From: Myrica gale
Taxonomy: Eukaryota > Streptophyta > Magnoliopsida > Fagales > Myricaceae
Direction of reading: 5' to 3'
Length of the DNA stretch: 64,000 nucleotides
Assembly: GCA_963930655.1 (NCBI GenBank)
Contig: OZ005601.1
Location: 13,264,001 to 13,328,000, forward strand
Under the pieces are notes generated by a model that saw nothing but the letters and a program-made list of their open reading frames with translations, ran no database searches and had not been told where the DNA came from. Shown piece by piece: positions 22,401 to 35,210 of this stretch. How positions within the stretch are numbered: the first letter of the stretch is position 1; every line of letters begins with the position of its first letter. The position numbers and the translations under genes were made by a program.

Positions 22401-24200
22401 GGCATGCGTCGTGATAGGAACTATTTCTTAAATATCATTAGTCTGGTAAAGAAAGGTGGTTCCAAATTTTAAAAACCAAAAAGAAAAAAAAAACATGTTA
22501 TGTGAAGCTAAATGGATAAAATGCTTTCCTCTTTGGAGACTTTCATCTATCTTGGCATACCAGCAAAGGAACACTAGCATCTCTTGTGAAACAAAGGAGA
22601 ATAATTATTCTAATTGAGCAAAGTCGAAGGAACTAATATTTTAATTGAGCAAAGAATCAGAAGTTCAAAAACTTCCATGAAACTTACTTTCCAGGATTTG
22701 AATGAACCACATATAAGATATCGAATGTCCAATTTTTGTTGTTCAACTCAACAGAAAAGTACTCCTGATTTCAATGAAATATCACTGATTTTGAAATTAA
22801 GATGGATGGAGAACCAAAGCAAAACGAAAGGCCAAGATAGATATAGGTCAAGTTGAAGTAAATTCAATAGCAGAAAAGTATTAAAAGCTTAGAAACATAC
22901 TCCAACTGCACCACTGATAGCATCTGTCAAATTGCTAAGATCAAGATTGAATCCTTTCCTTGGTGGTATCCAAGGAAGACCGCTGTTCTGCAAATTTATG
23001 AGTCATGTCAAAGTTTCTAGTGAAAAATGTCTCAGGCAAGCACAAGATCTGAATGTGAATATATTGTATACAAAGTAAACTACAAGAGAAGAAAGGGAAG
23101 ACCATCCACCCTCGGGGTCCCTCTGCGCCATCTTTTATTGCATATGCAGCTTTGAATCCATTTACCGTGACCAACTCCGCAACCAGTTCGGAACTTCCGT
23201 CAAATCTGGCTTCATCACAAATACAGCAACCTTAGCTCCATATATTCAATTAAGAAAAGTAATATCAAATAGTGTTATTAACTTCTTGAATTGGTCAAAA
23301 TTAATCCTAAGCTAGTAAGAGGATGCGGGACAAATAGTAATATTTATTCTGAATATCAGAAATAATCAAGAGTCCAAATGCTGCATGCTGCATGTTCATT
23401 CATGATGAAAATCCAGATGCTGCGTTTTGGACCTCTTTCTAGTCTAGTTGTTGTATTTTCTGTCAGTTTTCCGAATGAACTAGACTAATAGATGTGCTCT
23501 ATGATATATAAAAGAGGGCGAGGGAGCAATGTTAAGAATGGGTTTAAAATTCGTACTTGTCTAAAATGAACAATGTAGTATTTTCTGGTTCCTTGAACTT
23601 TAAGGAAAGCTTCTTCAAGAAACCTGGCTTATCCTCGCCTTTGTAAGCAATCGACACTGGTCTCTTCCTCAAAGTCCGGATATCTGGGCTACCCACTTGC
23701 CTGAATTCCATCGGTGCTCTTATGTCAACCAACTGAGAATTGGCGTCATCTCCTAGTTTCGCATAAGCGTTTTTGGCAGACTCAACACCCCAGGGCTTAG
23801 GCTTTTTCAGGACTTGAGACAAAACAAATGGAACCACTAGAATGGCAGCCCCAGCTGCTACTAGTGCAGGATTCTCCGTTCCAAAGCTTAAAACACTATC
23901 AAGAACCCCATTTGCATCAAACTCCGTTACTGTAGAGGTATTCACAGACTGTTGAAGCGCGTCCTCATATGATAAAGATCTAGCAAGTTCAGTATTAAGA
24001 ACTGAAGATAGAAGGACAAGACCCCCTTGAAAACTCCTCGGTAGAAATTCTTTTAGAGTTGATGGTATGGTGCTGCAAATTGGAGAATTTGAGAACTTCA
24101 GTGGAGAAGTGGTAGGAAGCGAAGAGATTTTTCTCTGTTCTTTCTTCATGTTACAAAGAACAGACAAAGGAGACGAGCATGCTGCATTGAGGGCCTCCAT
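19460..24200 (-). CDS. TROL: Thylakoid rhodanese-like protein TROL (STR4), chloroplastic
   Basis: TROL anchors ferredoxin-NADP reductase to thylakoid and inner-envelope membranes. Eight exons: 24200-23557, 23205-23103, 22987-22901, 22014-21940, 21827-21753, 21351-21271, 21154-20918 and 19507-19460, giving 449 residues (Arabidopsis TROL is about 466). Order: Ser-rich plastid transit region (1 to about 55), membrane segment about 112-131 ([19 protein letters not shown]), rhodanese-like domain about 137-255, second membrane segment about 281-303, [20 protein letters not shown], Pro/Glu-rich linker, and the FNR-binding ITEP end [20 protein letters not shown]. The rhodanese active-site position reads ILDKFDG, with Asp where a catalytic Cys would be, as in known TROL. 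The donor of exon 2 (GTCTTC) is weak, and the last intron is 1.4 kb. Confidence 0.96.
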
Positions 24201-25543
24201 AGCATATCCTTTGCCACGCGCTTTCTGGGGCTCTCAAAGATTTGATGGAAAAGCTTGAACCACCATTAAAGATGGAGGGTTTATGCGGATTTTGTTTCTT
24301 TCTAGGATGACAGACGACTGGGTGGGAGCACAACTTTAAGCTTCGGACTTAAGTGGGTGGAATTTGGCTGTTGCCTTCTGAATGGAGGGAGGTGCTGACA
24401 TGGCCTGGGAGATGAGCTTTATTCCAGTCTTTGCATTACACGTAGCAAGTCAGGATGAGAGGTTGGTGACCATGGAAGCTTGTGATGGTTTGATGACTTT
24501 TCTCGTTCAGAATGTGTGGCTACGAAAAATCCTCGAGAAGTTTTTAGAAACTCATGACTCATGAGCAACCTCCCACAGTACGTGCAGTACCGTAGTACAG
24601 AGCACAGGCCAGAGACATGCACATGGATTGCTGTTGGGGTTGAATCCGTGTAAAGAGAACCCATATACTAGGTTCGGACCTTTTTTTTACATATCTGGAC
24701 ACCCAAAAAAACCATAAAAAAGGAAAACGAGAAAATAAAAGATAAAGGGTATTAGTATCGTCTAGCTTTTTTTTTTTTTTCCTGGATAATTATACATTTC
24801 AATTTGAAGGATCCTCAGTTCCCCACTAGGAGGAATTGCCTAAAACCAAACCAATAAAAGAACATAATGGCTTAACTTAGGAACATCGGCTTACAACTAG
24901 ACAGATATATTAGATTGTACGTTCATTACAATTCTCGTACAGGAATAAGGGAGTATAAAATGATGTGTCTAATTAAGCTCCACACACAAAGAAAAAATTG
25001 TAACTGAGTTGCTTCAGATGCAATGCCCAATAGATCTTGTAGTTCAACTCAAACTTTGAGTGCCGAGTTCATGAAAGGGAATGTGGGCGAGTTTATAGGC
25101 TGCCCACTGGAACAGGCTGACGATGGTCAGGAGGCCTTCTGGGAAATAATGGAGAGCTAAATCACCCCTTAGGCCAACCTGTTATCATGATGCATGTACA
25201 GGTAGCTAAAGACATTCCAATGAACAAAAACGCAGGCTGATGTTCATTAATTGGAGTCGGGTGGAAAATCTATTTTACATCTGTACACATTATATCCACA
25301 AACTATAATATCTGAAAATTACATATAAATCATAAGCAAGGCTATTATTCAAACTAACTTCGTCTTTGAGTTGAAGGTAGCTGCAATAAGATCAAATACA
25401 AACCTATCACATCTTTGAAAGAAACGCTTTGAACTAATTCAACGCTAACCCAAATTTTGTTCGTCTCAATATATGAAGAGGCAAATGTCCTTTCCTCAAA
25501 AAGAAAACAGAAGCGACTACTCTATAAAAAGTACTGATGTCAT
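24201..25543. other. Spacer between TROL promoter and CHID1-like 3' end
   Basis: Sequence directly right of 24200 is the TROL 5' UTR and promoter. The right half, about 24780-25543, is AT-rich and probably includes the 3' UTR of the downstream minus-strand gene. A T-run lies at about 24768-24780. No additional coding region is supported. Confidence 0.5.
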
Positions 25544-28500
25544 TTACAGAAGATCAAAAAAGTAATCCAGACCTTGTCCAATTTCCCAGATTGAGATGCC
25601 ACATCCCCGTGAAAGAGCTTCCTCAAGCCGCATAGAAATTGACAATAATGAGGGATAAAAAACTGCATGCTTGACATTATTGTCATCTAAGTAGAAGAAA
25701 AAATGCTCCGCACTGTTCTTCTCCCACTGCAAAACAGGACTGTGTTTTTCTAACAGTGAAAGGTAATCCCTTCCAGTAATAGCTCCACCACCAGAACCTG
25801 CAAAACAATAACATGTCAAGACATTGAGGGCCCTCATTTTTAGTAAAAGGAGAAACTATTGGATAATTTCATCAGCAAACAGGGCTGATGTAATCACCTT
25901 CTACAGATATCAGCTTCCGCCTAGTTATGAATAAGTTGCATAGGACAATAGCAGATGCTTCCAATAGACTTATTGAATTGGTAAAGTTGAGGAGGTCACT
26001 CTCAACCTATTAGTGCTTGATGCATATGTGCTGCATCAAATATTGTGATGTTCCTTTGTTCTCCCAATTATATGAAACCCCCTCCAATTTTAGGATTAAA
26101 CCAGATAGGATAATTAGGCACCCATCTGAGGCCAAAGGCTCACATAAGATAGCATGCTAAAAGTAATACAACACCCTCATGGGGACGCATGCCTACTTCT
26201 GACTCTTTGAAACCATAGTGGGGACTATACTCATATAGATATATTTTCAGAACTGAACTTAAATCACATTATTTCACAACATTTAAGTCTCTTAAAAAAG
26301 CAAAGAAACAAGTGCACAGAGAATAGGAAGCTCCTCTAACACTACCTCATACAGAAAATAGTACATTGAGAAGAAGGAAGCAAGAAAGAGCTACCTTCTG
26401 CTAGAATGAAATCATTTCCATAGAAATTAATGCCGAGATATATATTGTGGACAATGCTTCCAGCGCTATTGCTAGTGTCACCAAGGAGCAGCTGCAGGGT
26501 GGAATCAATCCACTTCAAAGGTGCATTGGGACCGGGATTTTGAGGACCTGAGAAGTCATAGGTCATTAGTGAGAACCCATCTACTGCATCACTCAAGCTC
26601 CCAAGATCTTCTGGTCCAAAATCATGCTTTTGGAGCTTCTCTGAAAGTGGTGGACCTATGACATAGACCAACTGCAACCGTTGTTTATTGTTCCTTGCTG
26701 AGCTCACAGAATGCAGCGCATGTCCAAGCTGTTCTATAAACTGAAGTGCCTAGACTTGCAAAACAAGAGAGTTTCCTCGGTAACGAGCAAAAAAAGTATT
26801 TCATAAATCTAGCAATAAACATTACTTTGGAAAACAAACACAGAGAGGTGATTTTGAGGATATTGAGAGGAACCCCGACCTAGACCCCTCACCAGTGCCT
26901 ATTCCCCTCACAAGTAAGGACTTGTGAGTACTCGAGTTTAACCCTCGCCTACAGTTGATACCCCTTGGCTGACCCAGTGAAGTACTCAAAAGGGAAATGT
27001 ATCCCAGGTATCGGATCAAAATGAAAAGAAAAGATATTTTTGGTATTTTGAATTTATCGAAATAATAAATTAAAAGAACACAGATGATTGGGAAAATGGA
27101 TTAAAAGAATGATATGCAAGCCTAAGCTCGAATGGGCTGACACCAATAAACGAACTCAAAACCCGATTGTGGAACAATGCTGGCTTAACCCAACGATTGT
27201 GGAACAACGCCGGCTTAACCCAAGCACCAAACCTCCTCTGCTAGCCCAAGCTTCTAGGTCTAACCCTAGTCGCTGATTGCCCCCAACTTGACCGGCCTAA
27301 CCCAGCGCAAATCAGGTCTAACAAAGTGTGAATAGTGTCAGGCCTAACCCCAAGCACTATAGCACCCATGCTAGCCTAAGTGTCAGGCTTAACCCCGAAC
27401 ACCGAAAGATAATGGCACAAAGGCCAAAAGCTCCCTTGGAGATTCTTCTATTCAAATGATCAATGGATAAAAATGGATACTTACAAATGGTGTCATGGAG
27501 GGGTATATATAGTACCTCCATGGGCTTGGGCGGCAAGGCCTTTCCTTGTAGAGGAAAGGCTTGTTCCCCACTCAAACAATCCTCCAAGATCCTATTGAGG
27601 TCAGAAAGGAAAGATCTTGTAGAGATCTTGCCTTTTTCCTCAAGCCTAACCCACAAAATAAAGACAAATCAATCAAAGATTGATTGCCTACCTATTTAGA
27701 GATGTGGCTGGCCATAAGCTTCCATATAAGGAGCAAAGGTAATTACCACATGCCTAAAAGACTCATACCTTCAATCAAGGAATAATCTTTCCAAAATAGG
27801 ACCAAGATTAATTCCTTAATTGAATCCCACCAACATGAAAATGTCTAAGACTCAAAAAGAAATAAGACAACTCCCCTAAAATGGGGGGATTCGGCCATAT
27901 AGGGATCCCACATGCGGTTTACCCTATATGGTCCCTCCTAGCCGCTTGTGGTGGTTGTCGCAGCCGTGCTCCGCCGCTCCACCACCATGTAGGGTGGTGA
28001 TATTAAAAGATCCCCATGGTCTCCTAAATCTTTTGAGACCAACCTCCTATGCGCTCCTCCATGCACCGCCGTGTCTGGTAGTCGTATGGTAGTGCTACCA
28101 ATCAACTCTATTTGGCCTCGGGATCCATCTCAAATCAATTGCCCATGCATACTTGGTTGCATCACAGTGGCTAGTGGCCATAGGGTGGTGTCATCAATGT
28201 GCTCCACTAAGTTTCGGGAACCTCCTTGCATTGGCTCCTCATGCACCTTTGGTTGCACCGCCACGACTGATGGTCTTGTGGCGGCACCTTCGTTGTGCTT
28301 CTCAACTCCTCCTGAGTCGTTGTCCATTGCCTCTCTATATGCTTCTCCTGAGTCAGGTCGAGGCTTGTGGCCCTGTTGGACCATGTCTTGTCTTGACAAT
28401 GTCGTGGGGCATGCCAATGTGCTACTAGTCTTGTCATGATTAGGCCCATCTTTGTCAGGTGGCTTGTCAAGGATGCTTGCAAGCCTTATTTTTCCTGGGG

Positions 28501-31500
28501 CTCTAGTGAGGTCCTTGTCAAATATCCCGCACTCACACATCCATGAAATGAATGAGCTCAAGATTCATTTCCAAAGGCATACTGAGGTTCAAAGAATTCC
28601 TAACAAGCTATACTGATATCAGCTATTCTTCTGTTTTGCAAGTTTCAAGGAGCTTATATTGCCGATAACCTTGATGCCTTTAAGTCAGTGAAAAATATGT
28701 ATGTATATGGAAAAGACAAACCTCATATGCATAGAACTGGGAGAGGTTTAAATACCGGGTACTTGATAAGAAGGGCTCCGACCTCTCTCTCACACAACTA
28801 TAATCTTTGCGCGCACACAGAGAAAGAGAGACTACACGACAATCCAGAAAATGTCACAGAAAAATTATTATGTGTACGACATTGATTTACCATTTCAAAT
28901 GCAGGCAGAAACATAGAAATTAAAAAACCCACTGAAGTAGTTGAGAAGTACGAGACCTCAAACTCTTCAAGAGTAGTAGTACCTTAACCTTAAGTAATTC
29001 AAAACCAATGAAATAGTGGAATGTATTTTATAAGGAGCGAAAGTTTGACATTTACCAAATTCCGCAGGTGTGGATCATGCAAAATACCATAAGCTGCCCA
29101 GATTGACCAAGATTCCAGCACGATACCATCATATCCCATATCCCTAAGCACAAAGAGATTGCACAAACCCAAAATTATAAATCTTAATTACTCCTTCCAC
29201 AATTATTTTATATATATTGCAAAGATTATAAATCCAATCCACGTACAAGCTGCAGAAATCTGTGGATAATGGACAATGGACACCTTGCCTCAGGTATCAA
29301 CAAGCCAATCAGGTTAATAAATAATACTAATCTGCAAAGGGCTACAGTGCAGGATTTAGCCTTCACTCAAATTGCAATTGGTGGTTATGGGCATACTAAT
29401 CATCAAACGTGGCAGAAAAGAAACAAAACCAAAATCAAATAATAAGAAGAGAATTCCAAATCTAGTGTGTATGAGATGTCAAGAAAGTGATCTACTTAAG
29501 AGGACAATGGCATACAGTTTGCATGGAGAAGAGTTTCTCTTCTCACCAAAACAAGTTCTTAACTAGGAAACACACTTCCATTCCTGTTCCAGTCCATAGA
29601 CATGAAAGAAAGCAACTCTTCCAAATGACCACATTCTCCTGTTTCCTTAGTGATCTCTCCAGCTAGATAGCACCTCATAAACAGACTCGGAAGAAGCCAG
29701 ATTTAATTGTCTAGCTTTTGTTTCATTATATACCCATCTATTATGTGGAGTTTGTGCTGATTTACAGCTTTCAACTGACTCATTCCAAATTCAATGCTCC
29801 CAGCCCCATACCAAAACTTTTTTTCTATCTCCAAAACTTCTGGACTCAGTTCTTGAAATATGTCATGTTAAATGCATGTATGGACCCAGGGCAGCAAAAG
29901 AGACGGAGAACAGCATATATTTAGAGTGTAGTTGGGTTCAGCTGAATAGCTCCAAACCCAAAACTAATGCCATGACTGCTTTAGTGCATGTGTGTAATCA
30001 CAAATTTTTTCTCATCCTCCAGGATTCATGTTTCCGGTTCATACAGCATAAATTCATATCTGGTGAGCATTAATCCGGATATGAGTGCCAACAAAAATGA
30101 GCAAACCAACCTAAGGTGAATAAGACCCTAACCATGCCTTTTTGACTTGCAAAAAATTAATCACCTCTTACAAGAAAAAGGGATATAAGGTTAAAGCTTA
30201 CTTGCACTCTGTTACTATAAGGTCAATAGCCTTATTCCTTTGCTTCTTCCTTGTAAGAAATTCAGCAGGAAATGCTTCCAGAACAACTCTCGGTAACAGC
30301 TATATATCCAAATAATTTATAGTACCAATAAGATTAGATGATCAAACTAGGTTATCAGCAAGTGTTTCTCAATTATATATAAAAGTGACGGACTGCGTGA
30401 TTTTAACTACTGATCAATTTTGCACACCTAGACATCTCTTAAAGAAGCCTCTCCCATTTGACAACATGCTTCACCAAACTCCTTTATTGTTTTGTTGCTG
30501 GTACCACTTGAATAGATGAATAGCCTCTTGCCTGAATTGTAGGGCAATCCAATTGAAAAAGCAGATGTGCAAACCATTTTTTGCCTTTAAAATTGGTAAG
30601 TTTTAAAAGCATCCAAAGGGTGTTTAATCTACAACCTCACCCCAAATCTTATTCATATAGAGGGAGGAGATTCCATTAGATCTTAAATTAATTAGCAAGG
30701 CATGTGAAAAATTTGACATTTGACGTTATATTATCAAAGATGTTTAGGTGTCAATTGCCTGAAGAAGGACATGACCAAAACTAAACTTAAAGCAACTTTT
30801 TTTCATACCCAAGCATCTCCAGACCTTCTAAGCTCTGAGATCCATCCCATATCTGCATTATGTCTCCCCTCAAGACTTAAGCCGGTCCCTTGGCTACCAA
30901 TAAAAAGGATTAAGCGAATATCATTAGACGACGCTATGGAATAAGCAGTTGTTACGAACTCAAAAGGGATATTTACAATATCCATTAGAATTTAAAGCTC
31001 TATTGAACATCAACAAGTGAAACCTTGAAAATTTCTGTTAATGTGCCCTCTTCTATTTTAGCCAACAGAGGGGGTCTGACAGGCTTGTTGATAGAGAGGG
31101 CTAGGACAGTGGAGTCAGCTCCTCAACCACCCACTTTCATCATTTTATCTATATCTAAAAGTTTGGAGCTCACCTCTTCAGATCATACCAAACAGGTGAT
31201 AAATGCGTAAACTTGGAATTAAATCGTTTTGCTAATTCATATCCCCTGGAATTCCTGCACAGCTCGGAAGAAATAGGTTCAGAATCACATAGATCAACAA
31301 ATCCAACTAAGACTAGTAAGGCATACACAATATATGAACCTCTAACCCTTTGTTCTTTTCTTTTCCTTTTTCGCTTTGTTCATACTTCAATAATACTTAA
31401 AATTAAACATCGGAAATCCGAAAAGATGACCAACAGCTTTCCCTCAATTACTGACTATTTTGCTTCAATCAGAAAACTATTGATAGAACACTGAGAGCAT

Positions 31501-32393
31501 TTCACCAATTAGTTTAAGCCCAAAATCATTCGAGTATCAAATACAACAAGAAAGAGGTATAAGAAATACCAGGGAGTAATGTAGGCCAATATTGGATACG
31601 CATAATGCCGGCGTGACGTATTCTCTGAGACCTTTGAATTCTCCTGAATTTTTTTATGGAATCAATAATAAATTCAGTAAAGAATTTAAAAGAAACCTTC
31701 TTTCTTTATACTTTTTGGGTCCCTAAGAAAAACCAGGACAACCGGATATTAAAGCCTCTTGCGTTTGCAACCCAAAATTTTACACGGACTGAAATTTTAA
31801 CAAAATAAAAAATTACAATATAATCTATCTCTTCCCATCACATCATTCTTTTTCACTACAATAAATATTAAAAATCATCTATCTCTTCGCTTTTTCACCA
31901 AATTCAATACCCCAAAATTTTAATACTCGAACACTTCGTTTCACAAAGGCCAAAACATAATTAGCAAAACCGTCGTATCCTTAGAATTAGAGAATTGGGA
32001 TAGAAGAAAATAATAATAATAAGGGGCAAAACCTTTCGGTACTCCCCTCTCCGACATTTTCTCAGCCACTAGACACACTAATGCAACTTCCCAAAACATG
32101 CTAGTCACTACTTCAGTACTTACAGTGAGTATTTCTTGGTAATTGACATCGGATTTAACGAGGCCTCGTTGAGACACATACGAGTCCGTACGTTTGGCAG
32201 GCAGAGTGTATTTTGTACGGTATATGAGCACGGAGACGGCAGAAGATACTATGAAGAAGAGGACGAAGATGAAGATGAGCCTGCGATCGGATGTCGCGGC
32301 GTCGCCGAGTTGGTCTTGTTTCGTGGACGAATCGACTTGTTCTTTACCACGATTCAAACTCGGTGCGACTCGGCGGTCTCGCTTCTTGGCCAT
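25544..32393 (-). CDS. CHID1-like glycoside hydrolase family 18 fold protein
   Basis: Relative of animal chitinase domain-containing protein 1 and Arabidopsis At4g01040. Eight exons: 32393-32124, 31643-31570, 31254-31174, 30893-30809, 30299-30202, 29143-29056, 26749-26395 and 25797-25544, giving 434 residues. After a basic, cytosolic N-terminus, a hydrophobic segment (about 39-58) looks like a type II signal anchor, so the TIM-barrel domain probably faces the secretory lumen. Signatures: YPILAYITPW, FTHLSPVWYD, LEGRHNADMGWI, LPRVVLEAFP, YDGIVLESW (208-215), FSLMTYDFSGPQNPGPNAPL, LGINFYGNDF and GISIWEIGQGLDYFFDLL. The GH18 catalytic DxxDxDxE pattern is not present (DGIVLES), so a carbohydrate-binding rather than chitinase role is likely. 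Intron 6 is 2.3 kb and contains foreign-looking DNA. An in-frame upstream ATG at 32429 is possible. Confidence 0.93.
26830..28590. mobile_element. Probable insertion in intron 6 of the CHID1-like gene, class unknown
   Basis: This part of the intron has a much higher GC content than the flanking intron and non-coding frames on both strands. A 29-30-bp direct duplication around 27162-27222 reads GATTGTGGAACAA(T/C)GC(T/C)GG followed by CTTAACCCAA. Inverted CTTTGGAAA/TTTCCAAAG lie near the two ends (about 26825 and 28569) but may be chance. No transposase, gag or LTR pair was recognised. It could be a solo LTR or a non-autonomous LTR-type element. Confidence 0.4.
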
Positions 32394-34337
32394 TTGCTGT
32401 CTCCACGAGTCACGACCGCGGCATAACACGTTTTTTAACAGTAAAATTCAGTTCTTCTCTGGAGCGGATCACCTCCCGTTTTTTCTCTCCTGTTTACTCC
32501 CGTTTTAAAATGGGATGCTAACAGCTGATCAGATAGCATTCTTAGCCGTTTATTTAAATTAGACTCTCTATTTTAACTATTTAAATTTTATTATTTAAAA
32601 AAAGAAAAAAGTATTAATATTTTAAAAAAATAAAGTAAATAATAATTTTTAAAAAATAGAGAATTATTATTCACATATTAATTTTTTTGTTAAAAATTAT
32701 TAAAGTAGATAAACTGTTAGGAAGTATTTTTCAACCTTTTTATTTTAACTAAAATATTAGAATAAATAAGCGGCTGAGAATGCTCTACCCTAAAAGGTTA
32801 GAATAAATATTAGTATAAGTGACGACATAAAAAGTTGTTTGTGCATCAAATAATAGAAATCCGCCCACAAGCTGGAAACCAATAAATTATCAACAGGGAC
32901 CCAAAAACTATAGAGAAAAAAAAAGCAACATCTGATTGGGTCACTCTAATCTGGCAAGAAGATGAAAAACAACCGGCCTATTCTCCACGCGCCCCCGTTC
33001 CCTCTAACTCGGCCTCACATGCCATGGGATAGAAATCCACAAATATCTTGCAGCTTTGGTTGGGTCACTCCGTCATTTTAGTAAACATCTATTATGCAAA
33101 GATAATAAAAACAACTTAAAATATTTACTCGAGGAACATGAGAAGGAAGCTTCGACTGAAGATTTTCTTGTGAGAGACGTTTTGCATCAGTAAAATCCGA
33201 AGGCAATTTAGTGATCTGTTTTTTGCCAAAAACTTGTGTTTTGTTCTGCCGGCAGCCACCTTTTTATATACACTGAAGTAGTAACTTCCACTTTAAAATA
33301 TCGGTCAACCGGTGTTTTCTATCCGGTCAACTGGGGTGATCAGTTATGACACGGATCACCCCATACCACCGGGTGAAGCCATGCTTCCGTTGCCTGGTTT
33401 CAATATTCTCTCACTTAATCATGCGGTAAATAAGTTACTACTAACATGCGCAAATTTAAAAACTATTATTCAACTTTATATCATCAAAATTTCGGGATAA
33501 AAATTGAGAGATAAATACAATATTAATTTTACGTTAAAATTAAATAAGTTCTTAAATTTTTAAAATACACAAAATTAGTTTATAAAGTTTTACATCCATG
33601 ATGACTTTAATTCTTCTGAGACCCTTCAAATTTGAATGATTTTAAATCTCAAAGACTAATTTTATGTGTTTTAAAATTTAAAGACTTATTTATTTTTAGT
33701 GTAAAACACATAAACGAATGTTGCATTTATTCCTAAAAATTATGATAATTATTTTACCACTAATGATGATATTATCATTTATCAGTACACATAGTCCTAT
33801 GCAGGAACAAAGCCAAGAATTCGTGATGGAGGGCAAAAATGAATAAAACGTAAATAAATAGCCAAAATCCATAAAAATATATTATAATTTTTTTCTTTTT
33901 TTAGCCAATTTTTTTGGAAGGGTAGGTGGCCATGCCCCCTATAGCAACCTCCCCCTCTCGGCTTCGTCCTTGTTCCTATGTGTTTAAGCTTTTCAATTGA
34001 ATTTTCCTTGCACGATTTTACTTCAGTGAACTAATATTATTTGGATAACAACCAACTCTGTTGGAATTATTATCTACTTATCCATTATTTACTCACTTAT
34101 ACTATGACCAAAAATAGGTAATGATGCAATATTTCTATAATTCAGGCATCCCTCAATTTCTTTGAAATATACTATCACTTATGTTACCTTTTCAATTTAT
34201 CTATATTTTAAACTCATAACCATCACGTATTCTCTGAATATTTTCAAAGAGTCAATCCTTTAATCATTGGATTGGTTACAATCTACTAGAAGAAATATAA
34301 TCGACTTCTATTTCTTCTCACTCCACTATATTTTGTA
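32394..34337. other. CHID1-like promoter and AT-rich spacer
   Basis: The CHID1-like promoter starts at 32394. A MITE-like inverted-repeat element lies at about 32533-32787. From 33500 to 34337 the sequence is AT-rich with only short chance frames. No gene is recognised. Confidence 0.5.
32533..32787. mobile_element. Small MITE-like element with inverted ends
   Basis: The left end AGCATTCTTAGCCGTTTATT is mirrored by the right end AATAAGCGGCTGAGAATGCT, an inverted match of 20 positions with three differences, enclosing about 210 bp of very AT-rich DNA. It lies about 140 bp upstream of the CHID1-like start. The target duplication is not clear. Confidence 0.65.
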
Positions 34338-34917
34338 GGAAAATTTAAAAATCACACACTAAGTTTTAGCGCATTTTTAAAAAACTCAATGGGTTTTAAG
34401 AAAAATTAAAAGCTAATTAGATTTGTCATTTTGGTACCAAATCTCACTCGATCGAATTCCGTTCAATTTGTTTAGCGGAAAATTCATCTTGCCCAAACAC
34501 AATATGAAACGTGTCAAAAATAAATCTAAAATTAATAAAAAAATAATTAATTTGATTTATATAAAAAAGGATTGAGGACCCCGATCCTTTCAAGTTGGAA
34601 GGGGAGATAACCGCCGGGGGAGGAGGAACTCCCCCTCCACCCCGGGCAGTGGTCTTGGGGAGGTCTTCCAACTGCCCAGAGCCGGGTGGAGGAGGGATTC
34701 TTCCTCCCTCCACTGGCCGCCCACCAGTCGGAGGCTGAGAGGTGGTTGGGGGTTGCGGGATGGGGGGAGGTCCCCCAGCCACCACCCAGACAACCGCCCG
34801 AGGTGAAGGAGCCTCCCCCTGGCCGTCCAGAACTAGGAGGCCAGAGGGGGAGTTCCTCCACTGTGAGAGATTGGGGTCCCCAATCTTATTTTATTTTTTT
34901 AAAAAAAAAACTAAAAC

Positions 34918-34964
<47 letters not shown>

Positions 34965-35210
34965 TTTAGATTTAATTAATTATATTTTTTTGTTTAATTT
35001 TAGATTTAATTTTTATTTTTTAAATTGTTTATGACATGTGTCACATTGCAATTGGGCGGGATGAATTTTCCGTTAAACAAGTCTAACGGCGTTGGCTCGA
35101 GTGAGTTTTGGTACCAAAATAACAAACCAAGTGAGTTTTTTTTTGTTTTTTTTTAAATCAAAGTTTTTTAAAAAGGAGCTAAAACTTAATGTGTGATTTG
35201 TAAATTTCTC
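34338..35210. mobile_element. Mutator-like element with long inverted repeats and a GC-rich core
   Basis: The 873-bp element has inverted termini that match with scattered differences for well over 100 bp. The left end starts GGAAAATTTAAAAATCACAC and the right end, inverted, GAGAAATTTACAAATCACAC. Both continue through AAGTTTTAGC, TTTTGGTACCAAA and CGGAAAATTCATC. It is flanked by 9-bp sequences TATTTTGTA (34329-34337) and TAGTTTGTA (35211-35219), eight of nine identical, as for Mutator-like insertions. The core (about 34575-34890) is strikingly GC-rich, with purine/pyrimidine-skewed runs, and a (TA)20 tract lies at 34921-34960. No transposase is present. The core might be captured DNA, but no gene was recognised in it. 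Confidence 0.82.
34921..34960. repeat. (TA)n microsatellite in the Mutator-like element
   Basis: A tract of about 20 TA dinucleotides separates the GC-rich core from the right inverted repeat. Confidence 0.95.

Noticed and set aside
28130-28561. 143-residue minus-strand frame in a CHID1-like intron
   Set aside because: No domain is recognisable, there are overlapping frames on both strands, and it lies in a GC-richer probable insertion.
34444-34785. Proline/glycine-rich frames in the Mutator-like element
   Set aside because: They arise from the GC-rich core and run into the inverted repeat; no initiation context or family match.
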